NCBI GenBank assembly: GCA_035686305.1
Contig: DASRZP010000051.1
Location: forward strand, 1 to 46,429
DNA length: 46,429 bases
Direction: 5' to 3'
Source: Thermodesulfovibrionales bacterium
Lineage (GTDB): Bacteria; Nitrospirota; Thermodesulfovibrionia; Thermodesulfovibrionales; UBA9159
In this document: piece by piece, positions 6,848-16,200 of the stretch
Numbering within the stretch: the first letter of the stretch is position 1
How the letters are laid out: the number at the start of each line of letters is the position of its first letter
The notes under the pieces: generated by a model
Told to the model about the DNA's origin: nothing
The model's input: the letters and a program-made list of their open reading frames with translations, nothing else
Database searches by the model: none
Program-made: the position numbers and the translations under genes

Positions 6848-9800
6848 GTGCCGAAGAGGGATGACATAAAAAAGATACTGTTGATCGGCTCCGGTCCGAT
6901 TGTCATCGGACAGGCATGCGAGTTTGACTATTCCGGTACCCAGGCGTGCAAGGCGTTGAGGGAAGAGGGCTACAAGGTGGTGCTCGTCAATTCAAACCCG
7001 GCGACGATCATGACCGACCCTGAGACGGCAGACGCAGTCTATATCGAGCCTCTCACAGCAGAGATTATGGAACTCATCATAAAGAAGGAGAGGCCTGACG
7101 CCCTTCTTCCGACGATGGGAGGACAGACCGCCCTCAATCTCGCCGTCGAACTCGCAGAGACGGGCATTCTCGAGAAATACGACGTGGAACTGATCGGCGC
7201 GAAGCTCCATGCCATCAAGAAGGCCGAAGACAGGGAACTCTTCAAGGAGGCGATGGAGAAGATCGGCTTTGAAGTCCCTCGAAGCGCATATATCGCGAGT
7301 ATGAAGGAAGGGCTAGAGGCCATAGAATCAATCGGTTTCCCCGCTATCCTGAGACCGTCCTTCACCCTTGGAGGCACGGGCGGAGGCATCGCATACAACA
7401 GGGAGGAGTACACGGACCTTCTCGAAAAGGGTCTGAAACTCAGCCCTGTCCACCAGATCTTGGTGGAAGAATCGGTACTCGGCTGGAAGGAGTTCGAACT
7501 CGAGGTGATGCGCGATACGAGAGACAATGTCGTCATCATCTGTTCCATAGAGAATTTTGATCCCATGGGAGTGCATACGGGAGATTCGATAACCGTCGCT
7601 CCTGCACAGACGCTCACCGACAGGGAATATCAGCGGATGCGTGACGCCTCTATCGCCATCATCCGTGAGATCGGCGTTGACACCGGGGGTTCGAACATCC
7701 AGTTTGCCCTTAACCCCCGGAATGGGAGGATGATGGTCATCGAGATGAACCCGAGGGTTTCGAGGAGCTCTGCCCTTGCGAGCAAGGCAACGGGCTTCCC
7801 CATCGCGAAGATCGCGGCAAAGCTTGCGGTAGGTCTCACGCTTGATGAGATTCCGAATGACATCACGAAGGAGACGCCTGCCTCCTTTGAACCGGCGATC
7901 GATTACGTCGTGACGAAGATCCCAAGGTTCACCTTCGAAAAATTCCCTGAGGCAGACCCGACGCTCACAACGCAGATGAAATCGGTGGGAGAGGCCATGT
8001 CCATCGGCAGGACCTTCAAGGAGTCCCTCCAGAAGGCGTTGAGAAGCCTTGAGACCGGCAACTACGGGTTGGAGGAAGTGAAGGTCGGCACCGGTGAACT
8101 GAAATCAAAGCTCAAGATACCCCATTCCGAAAGGATATGGTATGCTGCACAGGCGCTCAGAAAAGGCATGTCTGTGGATGATGTCCACGGGCTCACGTGG
8201 ATCGATCCCTGGTTCCTCACGATGATGGAACAGATCATCGGGATGGAAGAAGAGATGAAGAAGGCTGCGTTGTGCAGTCAGGATTCACATCCTTCCCCGT
8301 CGTCCCCGGAGGCTGTCAATCCTCAAGTCTTGCGCGGAGCCAAGGAGTATGGCTTCTCCGACCGGCGTATCGCTCAGCTCATGGGACTGACGGAGAAGGA
8401 TATCAGAAGCCTGAGGAATCAATGGGGGATACGGCCGGTTTATAAAATGGTCGACACCTGTGCCGCAGAGTTCGAGGCATACACGCCCTATCTCTATTCA
8501 ACGTATGAGAAGGCCTTCTCTCCGGCTGCAGAGCGCAGCATGCAGCGTGCAGGAGCGGATCAGAAATCCGAAATCATGCCTCGTGCGTCTGTCGAGTCCG
8601 AGGCAAATCCGACGGACAGGAAAAAGGTCGTCATCCTCGGATCCGGGCCGAACAGGATCGGCCAGGGCATCGAATTTGATTATTGCTGCGTCCATGCTGT
8701 CTTCGCCCTGAAATCGTTGAAATACGAGACGATCATGATCAATTGTAACCCCGAGACCGTGAGCACCGATTACGATACGGCTGACAGGCTCTATTTTGAA
8801 CCCCTCACCATCGAGGACGTGCTGAGCATCGTTGAAACCGAAAAGCCTGAGGGTGTGATCGTCCAGTTCGGAGGACAGACGCCCCTCAAGCTTGCGGTGC
8901 CTCTTGAGAGGGAAGGGGTCAGGATCCTCGGCACTTCTCCCGATTCGATTGACAGGGCTGAGGACAGGAAGAGGTTTAAGGAGCTCCTCCACAAGCTCAG
9001 ACTGAGGCAGCCCGAAAGCGACACCGTGGCATCGCCTGAAGAGGCGGTTGCAGTCGCCCAAAGGATAGGCTATCCTGTCATGGTAAGGCCGTCCTATGTC
9101 CTCGGAGGAAGGGCGATGGAGATCGTTTATGATGAACGGTCGCTCAATGACTACATGATGAGGGCGGTGAAGGCCTCGCCTGAGCATCCTGTGCTCGTCG
9201 ATAAATACCTCGAAGACGCCATCGAGGTTGACGTGGATGCGATATCCGACGGCAGTGACGTTGTGATCGGCGGGGTTATGGAACATATCGAGGAGGCCGG
9301 CATCCATTCAGGAGACTCTGCATGCTCGCTGCCTCCTTACTCGCTCGGGACCGATATCGTGGAGGAGATCAAGGCCCAGACAAGGGCCCTTGCGCGGGAA
9401 TTGAATGTCATTGGACTCATGAACGTACAGTTTGCGGTGAAGGACGGCGACATCTATATCCTCGAAGTGAACCCTCGGGGTTCGAGAACCGTCCCCTTTG
9501 TCTCCAAGGCCACGGGAGTTCCCCTGGCAAAGCTCGCTGCAAAGATCATGGGCGGAAAAACGCTGAAGGAACTCGGTTTCACATCGGAAAGAGAGATGAA
9601 TTATATCGCTGTCAAGGAGGCTGTCTTTCCCTTCGACAGGTTCCATGGTGTCGATACGATCCTCGGACCGGAGATGAAATCGACGGGTGAGGTGATGGGG
9701 ATAGACGAGAATTTCGGTCTTGCCTATGCAAAGGCCCAGGAGTCCTCGGATAATAAACTTCCGCTCTCCGGCAAGATATTCGTCAGCGTAAAGGACAAGG

Positions 9801-10186
9801 ATAAACCGGGCATATGCCACATCGTCCGGAGGTTCCAGGAGATGGGGTTCGATGTCATTGCGACAAGAGGAACGGCCGAGCATCTCCTGAAGAAAGGTAT
9901 CGAGGTCGGTATTATCAATAAGGTGACGGAAGGAAGGCCCCACATTGTGGACCTCATAAAGAACAAAGAGATAAGCTTCGTGATCAACACGGTGACCGGC
10001 GCACAGGCGCAGAGGGATTCTTTTTCCATACGGCAGAGCTCTCTTCAGCACCACGTCCCTTTTACAACGACCCTGTCCGGCGCCAACGCCGTTGTGAATG
10101 CCATCGAAAGGCTGCTCAGGGGAAAGATCACGATAAAATCCCTGAAGGAATACCATACCATGACCGTACCATGCAATCCTCAATGA
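6848..10186 (+). CDS. carB: carbamoyl-phosphate synthase large subunit
   Basis: ATP-grasp synthetase that makes carbamoyl phosphate from bicarbonate, CarA-derived ammonia and two ATP. Two homologous halves are visible: [20 protein letters not shown] near the start and [20 protein letters not shown] near residue 594. The C-terminal methylglyoxal-synthase-like regulatory domain begins about [16 protein letters not shown] 6848 gives [10 protein letters not shown], matching the usual CarB N-terminus, with GAGG at 6839-6842 as ribosome site; a GTG two codons earlier is less likely. At 1112 residues it is longer than the usual 1070 or so, because of low-complexity linkers after the first half (HPSPSSPEA, and about 30 residues before the second half from AFSPAAERS to ANPTD). 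All substrate motifs look intact. Confidence 0.96.
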   Translation: MPKRDDIKKILLIGSGPIVIGQACEFDYSGTQACKALREEGYKVVLVNSNPATIMTDPETADAVYIEPLTAEIMELIIKKERPDALLPTMGGQTALNLAVELAETGILEKYDVELIGAKLHAIKKAEDRELFKEAMEKIGFEVPRSAYIASMKEGLEAIESIGFPAILRPSFTLGGTGGGIAYNREEYTDLLEKGLKLSPVHQILVEESVLGWKEFELEVMRDTRDNVVIICSIENFDPMGVHTGDSITVAPAQTLTDREYQRMRDASIAIIREIGVDTGGSNIQFALNPRNGRMMVIEMNPRVSRSSALASKATGFPIAKIAAKLAVGLTLDEIPNDITKETPASFEPAIDYVVTKIPRFTFEKFPEADPTLTTQMKSVGEAMSIGRTFKESLQKALRSLETGNYGLEEVKVGTGELKSKLKIPHSERIWYAAQALRKGMSVDDVHGLTWIDPWFLTMMEQIIGMEEEMKKAALCSQDSHPSPSSPEAVNPQVLRGAKEYGFSDRRIAQLMGLTEKDIRSLRNQWGIRPVYKMVDTCAAEFEAYTPYLYSTYEKAFSPAAERSMQRAGADQKSEIMPRASVESEANPTDRKKVVILGSGPNRIGQGIEFDYCCVHAVFALKSLKYETIMINCNPETVSTDYDTADRLYFEPLTIEDVLSIVETEKPEGVIVQFGGQTPLKLAVPLEREGVRILGTSPDSIDRAEDRKRFKELLHKLRLRQPESDTVASPEEAVAVAQRIGYPVMVRPSYVLGGRAMEIVYDERSLNDYMMRAVKASPEHPVLVDKYLEDAIEVDVDAISDGSDVVIGGVMEHIEEAGIHSGDSACSLPPYSLGTDIVEEIKAQTRALARELNVIGLMNVQFAVKDGDIYILEVNPRGSRTVPFVSKATGVPLAKLAAKIMGGKTLKELGFTSEREMNYIAVKEAVFPFDRFHGVDTILGPEMKSTGEVMGIDENFGLAYAKAQESSDNKLPLSGKIFVSVKDKDKPGICHIVRRFQEMGFDVIATRGTAEHLLKKGIEVGIINKVTEGRPHIVDLIKNKEISFVINTVTGAQAQRDSFSIRQSSLQHHVPFTTTLSGANAVVNAIERLLRGKITIKSLKEYHTMTVPCNPQ

Positions 10187-10250
10187 GTTACAGATTGTCT
10201 CTCGTTATCCCTGTATCCTAAGGCATAACCAATAAGAAGAAGGAGGTCCT

Positions 10251-11465
10251 ATGGCATCGATCAAGAGAATCGGAGTTATCACAAGCGGCGGTGATTGCGG
10301 CGGACTGAATGCCGTCATCAAGGGCGTGGCCCGCGGCGCGTACGACCTGGGGATCGAGTCGGTCGTCATTCCGAACGGCTACGCAGGATTATACAACCTC
10401 GTGGAATTCGAAAATGTCGTTCTCCTCAATGCGGACCGGGTAAGCCGCATCGAGGCGTCCCTCGCCGGCTCGGAGGCTGGACATTCGAGGGTAAAGATCA
10501 GCAAGATCGAAGACCCGAACAAGTATGAAAGGATAAAGGAGGGTCTAAAAAAGTTCGGGATCGACGCGCTCATCATCAGCGGCGGCGATGATACCGGAAG
10601 CGTTGTCGTCGACCTTGCTTCCCAGGGGATCCCCTGTATCCATGTCCCGAAGACCATGGACCTCGACCTTCAGCCTTACAGCGTTGGAGGCGATTCGGCA
10701 ATTAACCGGATAGCGGTATTTACGCGGGACCTGAAGACCACTGGTCTGAGCCATAACCGCATCCTCGTGATCGAGGTCTTCGGAAGGTATGTCGGACATA
10801 CCGCCCTGCGCGGTGGAATAGGCGCTGAGGCAGACTGCATCCTTATCCCTGAGGTGCCCGTGGACTTCGATATTGTCTATGAACACATGAAGGCCACGTA
10901 CTTTGCCAGGGTGGTGAGGAGCGATGTGAAGGCAGGCACGTACATTATTGTGGTTGCCGAGGGTCTCAAGAATGCAAGCGGTGAGATGCTCTTTGACGAG
11001 TCGGCGGGAGTCGATGCCTTTGGCCACAAAAAGCTCGCGGGCGCGGGGAGGTACGTCAGACAGCAGCTCGAAAAGAGGCTGAAGAACGACCCCGAGGTGG
11101 TCGAATTCATGAGAAAGACAGGAATGCATGTGCCCGGCATTTATGTAATCCCCGAGGTAAGGGAGGTGACGCCGGGACATCTCGTTCGCTCCGGGGGATC
11201 TTCTGCCTACGATGTAAATTTCGGCTATAGGGTAGGGGCTGGAGCAGTCTTCCTCTTGCTCGAGGGGAAAAGCGGCAATACCGTTGTCGATGTTGACGGC
11301 CGGAGAATCTACTATATGGCGACAGCAGAGGCGATACGGCGCAGGGAAGTGGATATCGAGGAACTCGCCCTCTTTGAGAGCCTCGGTACCTGCTTCGGAA
11401 GAAAACCGGTGAAGTATGATCATGAGATGATCGAGGTGAAGGGGCAGGTGCAGAGGCATCTGTAG
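10251..11465 (+). CDS. 6-phosphofructokinase, PPi-type active site with altered TIDND motif
   Basis: Phosphorylates fructose 6-phosphate in glycolysis, or runs reversibly with pyrophosphate. The 404-residue protein has the donor loop GGDCGGLNAVIKG (13-25), GGDDT (111-115), PKTMDLD (133-139) and the fructose-phosphate segment SHNRILVIEVFGRYVGH. Asp in GGDDT and Lys in PKT are features of PPi-dependent enzymes; ATP enzymes usually have GGDGS and PGT. The usual TIDND catalytic loop is TMDLD here: both Asp remain (137, 139) but Asn is Leu. AGGAGGT lies four bases before ATG 10251. It follows carB by 64 bases in the same direction and could be on the same transcript, though no terminator or promoter is clear in the gap. 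Confidence 0.88.
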   Translation: MASIKRIGVITSGGDCGGLNAVIKGVARGAYDLGIESVVIPNGYAGLYNLVEFENVVLLNADRVSRIEASLAGSEAGHSRVKISKIEDPNKYERIKEGLKKFGIDALIISGGDDTGSVVVDLASQGIPCIHVPKTMDLDLQPYSVGGDSAINRIAVFTRDLKTTGLSHNRILVIEVFGRYVGHTALRGGIGAEADCILIPEVPVDFDIVYEHMKATYFARVVRSDVKAGTYIIVVAEGLKNASGEMLFDESAGVDAFGHKKLAGAGRYVRQQLEKRLKNDPEVVEFMRKTGMHVPGIYVIPEVREVTPGHLVRSGGSSAYDVNFGYRVGAGAVFLLLEGKSGNTVVDVDGRRIYYMATAEAIRRREVDIEELALFESLGTCFGRKPVKYDHEMIEVKGQVQRHL

Positions 11466-11540
11466 TGTCGAGAGAACGGGAGGCTCTTGGGAGGGGAATC
11501 TCGGCTTTCCGGTCATTCTCAGGATCCTCGCGAGAGAAAG

Positions 11541-12029
11541 ATGGACCTTGGAAGTGTGACGAAGATTCAAAGATCATATGAATACGTGAATGACTTTCTC
11601 TATTTTGTGGTGCGTCCCGTCACCGAGGGAGAAAAGCAGGCATGGGTCTATTGTTCGGGTGTGAACATTTCCCGTTTTTCTCCCATCACGAAAGGGAGGC
11701 ATGGAATAGGAAATCCTTCCGTGCGGGCGCTTCAGAACGTCAATCACGGTGTCAGGTCTCTGGCACTATCGAAAGGGGCAAGGCCAAGGGCTCTTCGGGG
11801 CAATGACTGCGCAGGCATTACCCCTCCGAAGGATACCTGGTATACAGAGCTCCTGCTGATAGAAAATGCGTCAGAGTCATTCCCTCATGAAATGATCGAC
11901 TACTGCGTCAGAGACCTGCTCACAAGAATTTTCAGGGCCTGCCTCCTCGAACTTAAGCTGCCTGATAAGTTGCTGAAGCCTGATGAACTGCAGGTCTTTC
12001 TCGAAGACCTCTGTGTGAAATACGGTTAG
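11541..12029 (+). CDS. hypothetical protein
   Basis: A 162-residue soluble protein that I do not recognise. ATG 11541 (MDLGSVTKIQRSYEYVN) is preceded by GAGAGAAAG; a TTG at 11487 in the same frame would add 18 residues unlike the rest. The middle has a basic, Gly/Asn-rich stretch (SPITKGRHGIGNPSVRALQN) and the C-terminal third is helical with Leu-rich repeats of charge (LELKLPDKLLKPDELQVFLE). Cys residues are scattered without a metal-site spacing. It sits between the glycolytic gene and a restriction-modification locus, so it may belong to either unit. Confidence 0.5.
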   Translation: MDLGSVTKIQRSYEYVNDFLYFVVRPVTEGEKQAWVYCSGVNISRFSPITKGRHGIGNPSVRALQNVNHGVRSLALSKGARPRALRGNDCAGITPPKDTWYTELLLIENASESFPHEMIDYCVRDLLTRIFRACLLELKLPDKLLKPDELQVFLEDLCVKYG

Positions 12030-12067
12030 GCAAAAAAACACTTCATTCAAAAAGAGGCGAAGATTCT

Positions 12068-14134
12068 TTGACGACGTCCCTCAATAAGCCAAAACTCGAC
12101 AACCTCGCCGATGAAATCTGGAAATCTGCCGAGCGCCTGCGCGGCAAATTCAAAGCCTACGAATACCAAAACGTCGTCCTGCCTATAATCGTGATCCGCC
12201 GTCTTGAGTGCGTTCTGATTAAATGGCGGGAGGACAAAGCAACCGAAGTCCTCGCCAAGCGGCCAAAGCTAACCGCGAAGGAGCTTGCGAAGCTGGTGAA
12301 AGGTCTGGAGACGAGCACGGCGCCGTTTTCAAACAAGACCGATTGGACACTGCGCCGGGTCTACGAGGAAGATCATACGCTGCTTGAAGAGAACTTCCGT
12401 GCTTATATCAACGGTTTCTCAAAGAATGTTGACGATATAATCGAGCACTTCAATTATCGGGCCACCATCGGTCAGATGGTGAAGAACAACCGCCTCGCTC
12501 CGATCCTCAACCAGTACAAGGAACTGGAACTCGGCCCCGACAAGCTCTCGCCGCTTGAGATGGGCTACATATATGAGGAACTGCTTCGGCGCTTCTCGGA
12601 ACAGAGTGGCGAGGAGGCCGGAGAGCACTTCACGCCGCGCGAGGTGATCCGTCTTATGGTGGAGCTGCTCGACATCCCGATCCCCGACAGGCACCTCTCC
12701 ATCTATGATCCAGCCTGCGGGACCGGCGGCATGCTGTCTGTAGCGAAGGAACATCTGCTCGACCGCGCTGCCACTCCAGAAGAAAAGGCGAACATTGAGA
12801 AGTTTGTCACAGTTCACGGTCAGGAGATGTCACCGACCAACTACGCTATCTGTCAGGCAGACCCTCTGATCAAGGACGACAAACAGGCTAAGGTGTATCT
12901 CGGCAACTCACTTATCCCACACGATCCGCACAGCAAGGAGCCGGGGGACCAGTTGCCCGAATCCAAGTTCCGGTTTGACTTCATGCTATCCAATCCACCC
13001 TTCGGCGTGACCTGGGGCGGCAAGGATGGTTACGAAGCCGAAGCGCGCAAGCTGGAGAAGACACGTTACCGGGCCGGGATGCCTCGCGTGAACGACGGTG
13101 CGCTGCTTTTTCTGCAGACTATGCTTGCCAAGATGAAGGAGCCGGAAAAGGGCGCAAGCCGCATTGCTATCATCTTTAGCGGCTCGCCGCTTTCAAACGG
13201 CGATTGCGGTTCCGGCGAGAGCGAGATCCGCCGCTGGATTCTGGAGAACGACTGGCTCGACGCGATTGTCATGCTCCCCGACCAGCTCTTTTACAACACC
13301 GGTATTTTCACTTATGTTTGGCTCCTGCGAAACGACAAGCCAGCCGAACACAAGGGCCGCGTGATGCTGATCGATGCGCGCCAACAGTTTGAGAAGGAGC
13401 CGAAGTCATTTGGCAACAAGAGAAACCGTAGCACCGACGCGCACCGCGCCTGGATCGAAGAACGCTACCGCGACGGATGGAAGAATGGATATTCGGATGA
13501 AAACGTGAAGCTTTTCCAGCGGGAGGATTTTGCCTATCACAAAGTGAGCGTCGTCTTCTGGCAGTTCGACGAAAACGATCAACCGGCGACAATAACCGAG
13601 CCTTATGAAAAGGCCTTCACCGCCGCGAACCTGAAGAAGGAGCAGGAGTTTTACGAAAGCGAATTGACGTTCAGAGTTGCCTTGTCATTTCCGCAAGCAA
13701 AGCGCGTCGGGAATCCTTCTGAAAAAGCTAGAGGCATGAAGAAAGATTCCGGACAAGCCGGAATGACAGAATCAAAGACTGAAACAGAAACGAGGACAAT
13801 CACATTTACTCTCTCGCCTAAGGATAACGCCGCAAAGAAGTTCAAAGAGCTGATGAAAGATTCTCCAGAAATCCTCTCAGTGGAATGGACGCGCCGTCAT
13901 TACGTGAAGGACGACGAGTACATCCAACACGGCGAAGATATCGAAGCTTTCCTGAAACGTGAGATCGCAAAACCTATCATCCGCTGGCAGGACAGTCCGC
14001 AGCTCGGGTATGAAATTCTTCCGAACAAATATTTTTACCGATATCAGCCGCCCACACCAGCGAAGGAATTACTCGAAGAGTTCTGGAGGCTGGAAAAAGA
14101 AGCGGAGAAGATGCTGGAGGGATTGGCAGAATGA
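12068..14134 (+). CDS. hsdM: type I restriction-modification DNA methyltransferase subunit
   Basis: N6-adenine methyltransferase of type I systems; uses S-adenosylmethionine and is targeted by HsdS. An N-terminal helical domain (RLRGKFKAYEYQNVVLPII) precedes the catalytic domain with GEHFTPREVIRLMVELLD, the AdoMet loop YDPACGTGGML (about 212-222) and the catalytic SNPPFG (about 307-312). The start is TTG 12068; no ATG fits, and GAGG lies 11 bases upstream. Total 688 residues. Residues about 539-567 are encoded by an inserted palindromic repeat in a surface-loop position, so activity may persist. It overlaps the DUF1016 nuclease gene by four bases. No hsdR is present in the window. Confidence 0.93.
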   Translation: MTTSLNKPKLDNLADEIWKSAERLRGKFKAYEYQNVVLPIIVIRRLECVLIKWREDKATEVLAKRPKLTAKELAKLVKGLETSTAPFSNKTDWTLRRVYEEDHTLLEENFRAYINGFSKNVDDIIEHFNYRATIGQMVKNNRLAPILNQYKELELGPDKLSPLEMGYIYEELLRRFSEQSGEEAGEHFTPREVIRLMVELLDIPIPDRHLSIYDPACGTGGMLSVAKEHLLDRAATPEEKANIEKFVTVHGQEMSPTNYAICQADPLIKDDKQAKVYLGNSLIPHDPHSKEPGDQLPESKFRFDFMLSNPPFGVTWGGKDGYEAEARKLEKTRYRAGMPRVNDGALLFLQTMLAKMKEPEKGASRIAIIFSGSPLSNGDCGSGESEIRRWILENDWLDAIVMLPDQLFYNTGIFTYVWLLRNDKPAEHKGRVMLIDARQQFEKEPKSFGNKRNRSTDAHRAWIEERYRDGWKNGYSDENVKLFQREDFAYHKVSVVFWQFDENDQPATITEPYEKAFTAANLKKEQEFYESELTFRVALSFPQAKRVGNPSEKARGMKKDSGQAGMTESKTETETRTITFTLSPKDNAAKKFKELMKDSPEILSVEWTRRHYVKDDEYIQHGEDIEAFLKREIAKPIIRWQDSPQLGYEILPNKYFYRYQPPTPAKELLEEFWRLEKEAEKMLEGLAE
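13682..13768 (+). repeat. in-frame palindromic repeat element inside hsdM
   Basis: The element opens with TTGTCATTTCCGCAAGC and closes with GACAAGCCGGAATGACAG; the ends are inverted copies of TGTCATT-CCG with minor mismatch. The interior carries GGGAATCCTTCTGAAAAAGC and GAAAGATTCCGG, also partly complementary, so the 87 bases can fold into a long hairpin. Its length is a multiple of three and it encodes a Lys/Arg/Ser-rich peptide (SFPQAKRVGNPSEKARGMKK and on) between conserved HsdM segments. This is the look of a mobile REP/MITE-like repeat that has landed in a gene without breaking the frame. Confidence 0.7.
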
Positions 14135-15258
14135 AAAAAGCCGGGGACAGCACCATATTGACCGCGTCGGAATACCGGCGGTTTATTTCGGATTTAAAGA
14201 CACGGATCACGGCAGCCCGTATTTCGGCAGCCCGATCCGTGAACCGTGATTTGATCCTGCTCTATTGGGACATTGGACGGGCGATTGTAGAAAAGCAGGA
14301 ACTGCTTGGATGGGGGGAGTCTGTGATTGAATTGCTTGCCAGGGATTTGCAAGCGGCTTTCCCCGGCGCCAAAGGTTTTTCTTCGCAGAACCTTTGGCGC
14401 ATGAAACAGTTTTATGTGACACATACATCTGAAGAATTTCTCGCACAAGTTGTGAGAGAGTTGGGGAAGAAGCAATCTGGTGTATTGAAAGGTGAAAAAC
14501 TCGCACAGGTTGTGCGAGAATTAGCCGCAGCTGTTCCGTGGGGCCATCATGTCTTCCTTTTGGGGCGTATCAAGTCAGCGTCTGAGCTATTCTACTATCT
14601 CCGTGCAACCGCGCAATTCGGCTGGTCGCGCAATGTCCTGCTGAACCAGATCAAGGCTGGAGCTTATGAACGCGCGAAGATAGAGAAAAAGACGCACAAT
14701 TTTCCTGCCGTGCTGCCGGAATATCTGACTGAACAGGCTGACGAGATGCTCAAAAGCTCTTACAATCTCGAATTCCTCGGCATCCGGCGTGAGATAAGAG
14801 AGCGGGAACTCGAAGACCGTCTCATAGAACGTCTGAGGGACTTCATCCTTGAACTCGGCTACGGGTTCTGCTTTGTCGGACGACAGCATCGTCTTGCCCT
14901 CGGCAACAAGGAGTATTTCATCGACCTGTTGTTCTATCACCGATTTCTCAAGGCGCTGGTGGCCTTTGAGCTGAAAGTCGGCCCCTTCGAGCCTGAGTTT
15001 GCCGGAAAGATGGACTTCTACCTGAACCTTCTCAACGACAAGGAGCGCGGCCCTGGTGATAAGCCCTCTATCGGCATTATCCTCTGCGCTGAGAAGGACG
15101 ACGTGGAGGTGGAATATGCCCTGAAGAGCAAGACAAATCCGATTGGAGTGGCTGCGTATCATTTGCAGTCGAAGCTGCCCGGTGAGCTGAAAGGCAAATT
15201 ACCGACGGCCAAACAGCTTGCCGGAGTCGTGCGGGCGGAGATGGAGGTACGGAAATGA
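14131..15258 (+). CDS. DUF1016 (YhcG-type) PDDEXK nuclease-domain protein
   Basis: The 375-residue protein has the N-terminal helical YhcG/DUF1016 domain (NRDLILLYWDIGRAIVEKQ, GFSSQNLWRMKQFY) and a C-terminal PD-(D/E)xK nuclease core with Asp265 (EYFIDLLFYHR), Glu280 and Lys282 (VAFELK). Such proteins are common inside type I restriction-modification loci; their exact job is poorly known. It shares four bases (ATGA) with hsdM at the front and four with hsdS at the back, so the three proteins are made in coupled fashion. Two copies of AQVVREL lie 20 residues apart (about 104-130). With no hsdR here, this nuclease could be the cleaving partner, which is a hypothesis only. Confidence 0.85.
   Translation: MKKAGDSTILTASEYRRFISDLKTRITAARISAARSVNRDLILLYWDIGRAIVEKQELLGWGESVIELLARDLQAAFPGAKGFSSQNLWRMKQFYVTHTSEEFLAQVVRELGKKQSGVLKGEKLAQVVRELAAAVPWGHHVFLLGRIKSASELFYYLRATAQFGWSRNVLLNQIKAGAYERAKIEKKTHNFPAVLPEYLTEQADEMLKSSYNLEFLGIRREIRERELEDRLIERLRDFILELGYGFCFVGRQHRLALGNKEYFIDLLFYHRFLKALVAFELKVGPFEPEFAGKMDFYLNLLNDKERGPGDKPSIGIILCAEKDDVEVEYALKSKTNPIGVAAYHLQSKLPGELKGKLPTAKQLAGVVRAEMEVRK
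14440..14518 (+). repeat. two 19-bp palindrome copies 60 bp apart inside the DUF1016 gene
   Basis: CTCGCACA-GGT-TGTGCGAG at 14500-14518 is a perfect inverted repeat. A near copy, CTCGCACA-AGT-TGTGAGAG, starts at 14440, exactly 60 bases earlier. Both are read in the same frame and encode the repeated peptide LAQVVREL. It may reflect a local duplication within the gene. Confidence 0.5.
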
Positions 15259-16025
15259 ACGATACCCTCGACTCCTTATTCAAGACGCTTCCACAGAATT
15301 GGAGGCAATGTCGTCTGAAATCTGTTGCGAACATTCGTTACGGTCTAGGTCAGTCACCATCTCAGCTCGCATCGGGCGTGGCGATGGTTCGGGCGACAGA
15401 TGTTGATGCCAGGACGATTCGGACAGAGAATCTTCTCCGCGTTGATCCTGATGAATTGCCGCTGGACAGAAACCCCTACCTCAAGGCAGGCGAAATCATT
15501 GTCGTACGCAGCGGTGCATATACGGGAGATTCGGCAATTGTACCTCCAGCCTTGGAAGGTGCGGTAGCTGGATACGATATGGTGGCAACTGTGACACGCG
15601 CTCTGCCACAGTTCGTGGCCTATGGACTATTGAGCAAATACGTCTTAGAGGATCAGCTCCGGCTGTTGACCCTTCGTGCAGCTCAGCCACACCTGAACGC
15701 TGAGGAACTTGGGAGTATCGTCTTGGCAATCCCTGCAAGTCGCCAAGAGCAAAAGCGCATCGCGGCGTATCTGGACGCGAGTTGCGCGGCGATTGACGCG
15801 GCGGTGGCTGCCAAGCAGCGGCAGATCGAGACGCTGGAAGTGTTGCTAAAAACAACGATCGCCTCTGCAGTTACTCAGGGGCTGAGTCGCACTGTCACCC
15901 GAAGAGATTCTGGAGTGAATTGGTTTGGCCAAGTTCCTAAACACTGGGGCCGCGAGCATCTTAAACGATTCGCAGCACGCATTCAGACGGGTGCACATCA
16001 TCTTCAATCGTACGAGCTACTATAG
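15255..16025 (+). CDS. hsdS: truncated type I restriction specificity subunit
   Basis: HsdS directs HsdM to its DNA sequence through two target-recognition domains (TRDs). Here the 256-residue product has a first TRD (about 1-165, WRQCRLKSVANIRYGLG, GEIIVVRSGAYTGDSAIV), the central conserved helical region (QEQKRIAAYLDASCAAIDAA..) and only the beginning of the second TRD (NWFGQVPKHWGREHLKRFAA) before TAG at 16023. Family members are usually 380-450 residues. No continuation is recognisable in the next 175 bases in any frame. A half-length subunit could in principle pair with itself, as described for truncated EcoDXXI HsdS; otherwise the system is dead. Confidence 0.8.
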   Translation: MNDTLDSLFKTLPQNWRQCRLKSVANIRYGLGQSPSQLASGVAMVRATDVDARTIRTENLLRVDPDELPLDRNPYLKAGEIIVVRSGAYTGDSAIVPPALEGAVAGYDMVATVTRALPQFVAYGLLSKYVLEDQLRLLTLRAAQPHLNAEELGSIVLAIPASRQEQKRIAAYLDASCAAIDAAVAAKQRQIETLEVLLKTTIASAVTQGLSRTVTRRDSGVNWFGQVPKHWGREHLKRFAARIQTGAHHLQSYELL

Positions 16026-16084
16026 CTTTCTCGAAAATAGTGCATTGTAGTGTGATTGAAATAGGGTTATGAAGATTGATCAAG

Positions 16085-16107
16085 TTCCAGACCGGCTTAT
16101 TCTGGAA
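16085..16107. repeat. 7-bp inverted repeat upstream of the DUF1186 gene
   Basis: TTCCAGA (16085-16091) and TCTGGAA (16101-16107) flank a nine-base loop. It lies between the truncated hsdS and the DUF1186 gene, without a T-run after it, so it is more operator- or hairpin-like than a terminator. Confidence 0.3.
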
Positions 16108-16200
16108 GCGAATGTGACTATGGAGCGATAAAATTATTGGAACAGATAAGCAGGGAGTCAAGCGCCGCAGAAACATTCAAGATGGAAAAAGGAAAAAAAC

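Noticed and set aside
8517-8625. Inserted repeat in the carB interdomain linker
   Set aside because: The linker is long and low complexity but I could not find inverted arms or a repeated unit, so it is noted only under carB.
10545-11570. Minus-strand open frame of 341 codons opposite the phosphofructokinase gene
   Set aside because: Shadow of a well-supported gene; residues are low complexity in Arg/His as expected from antisense reading.
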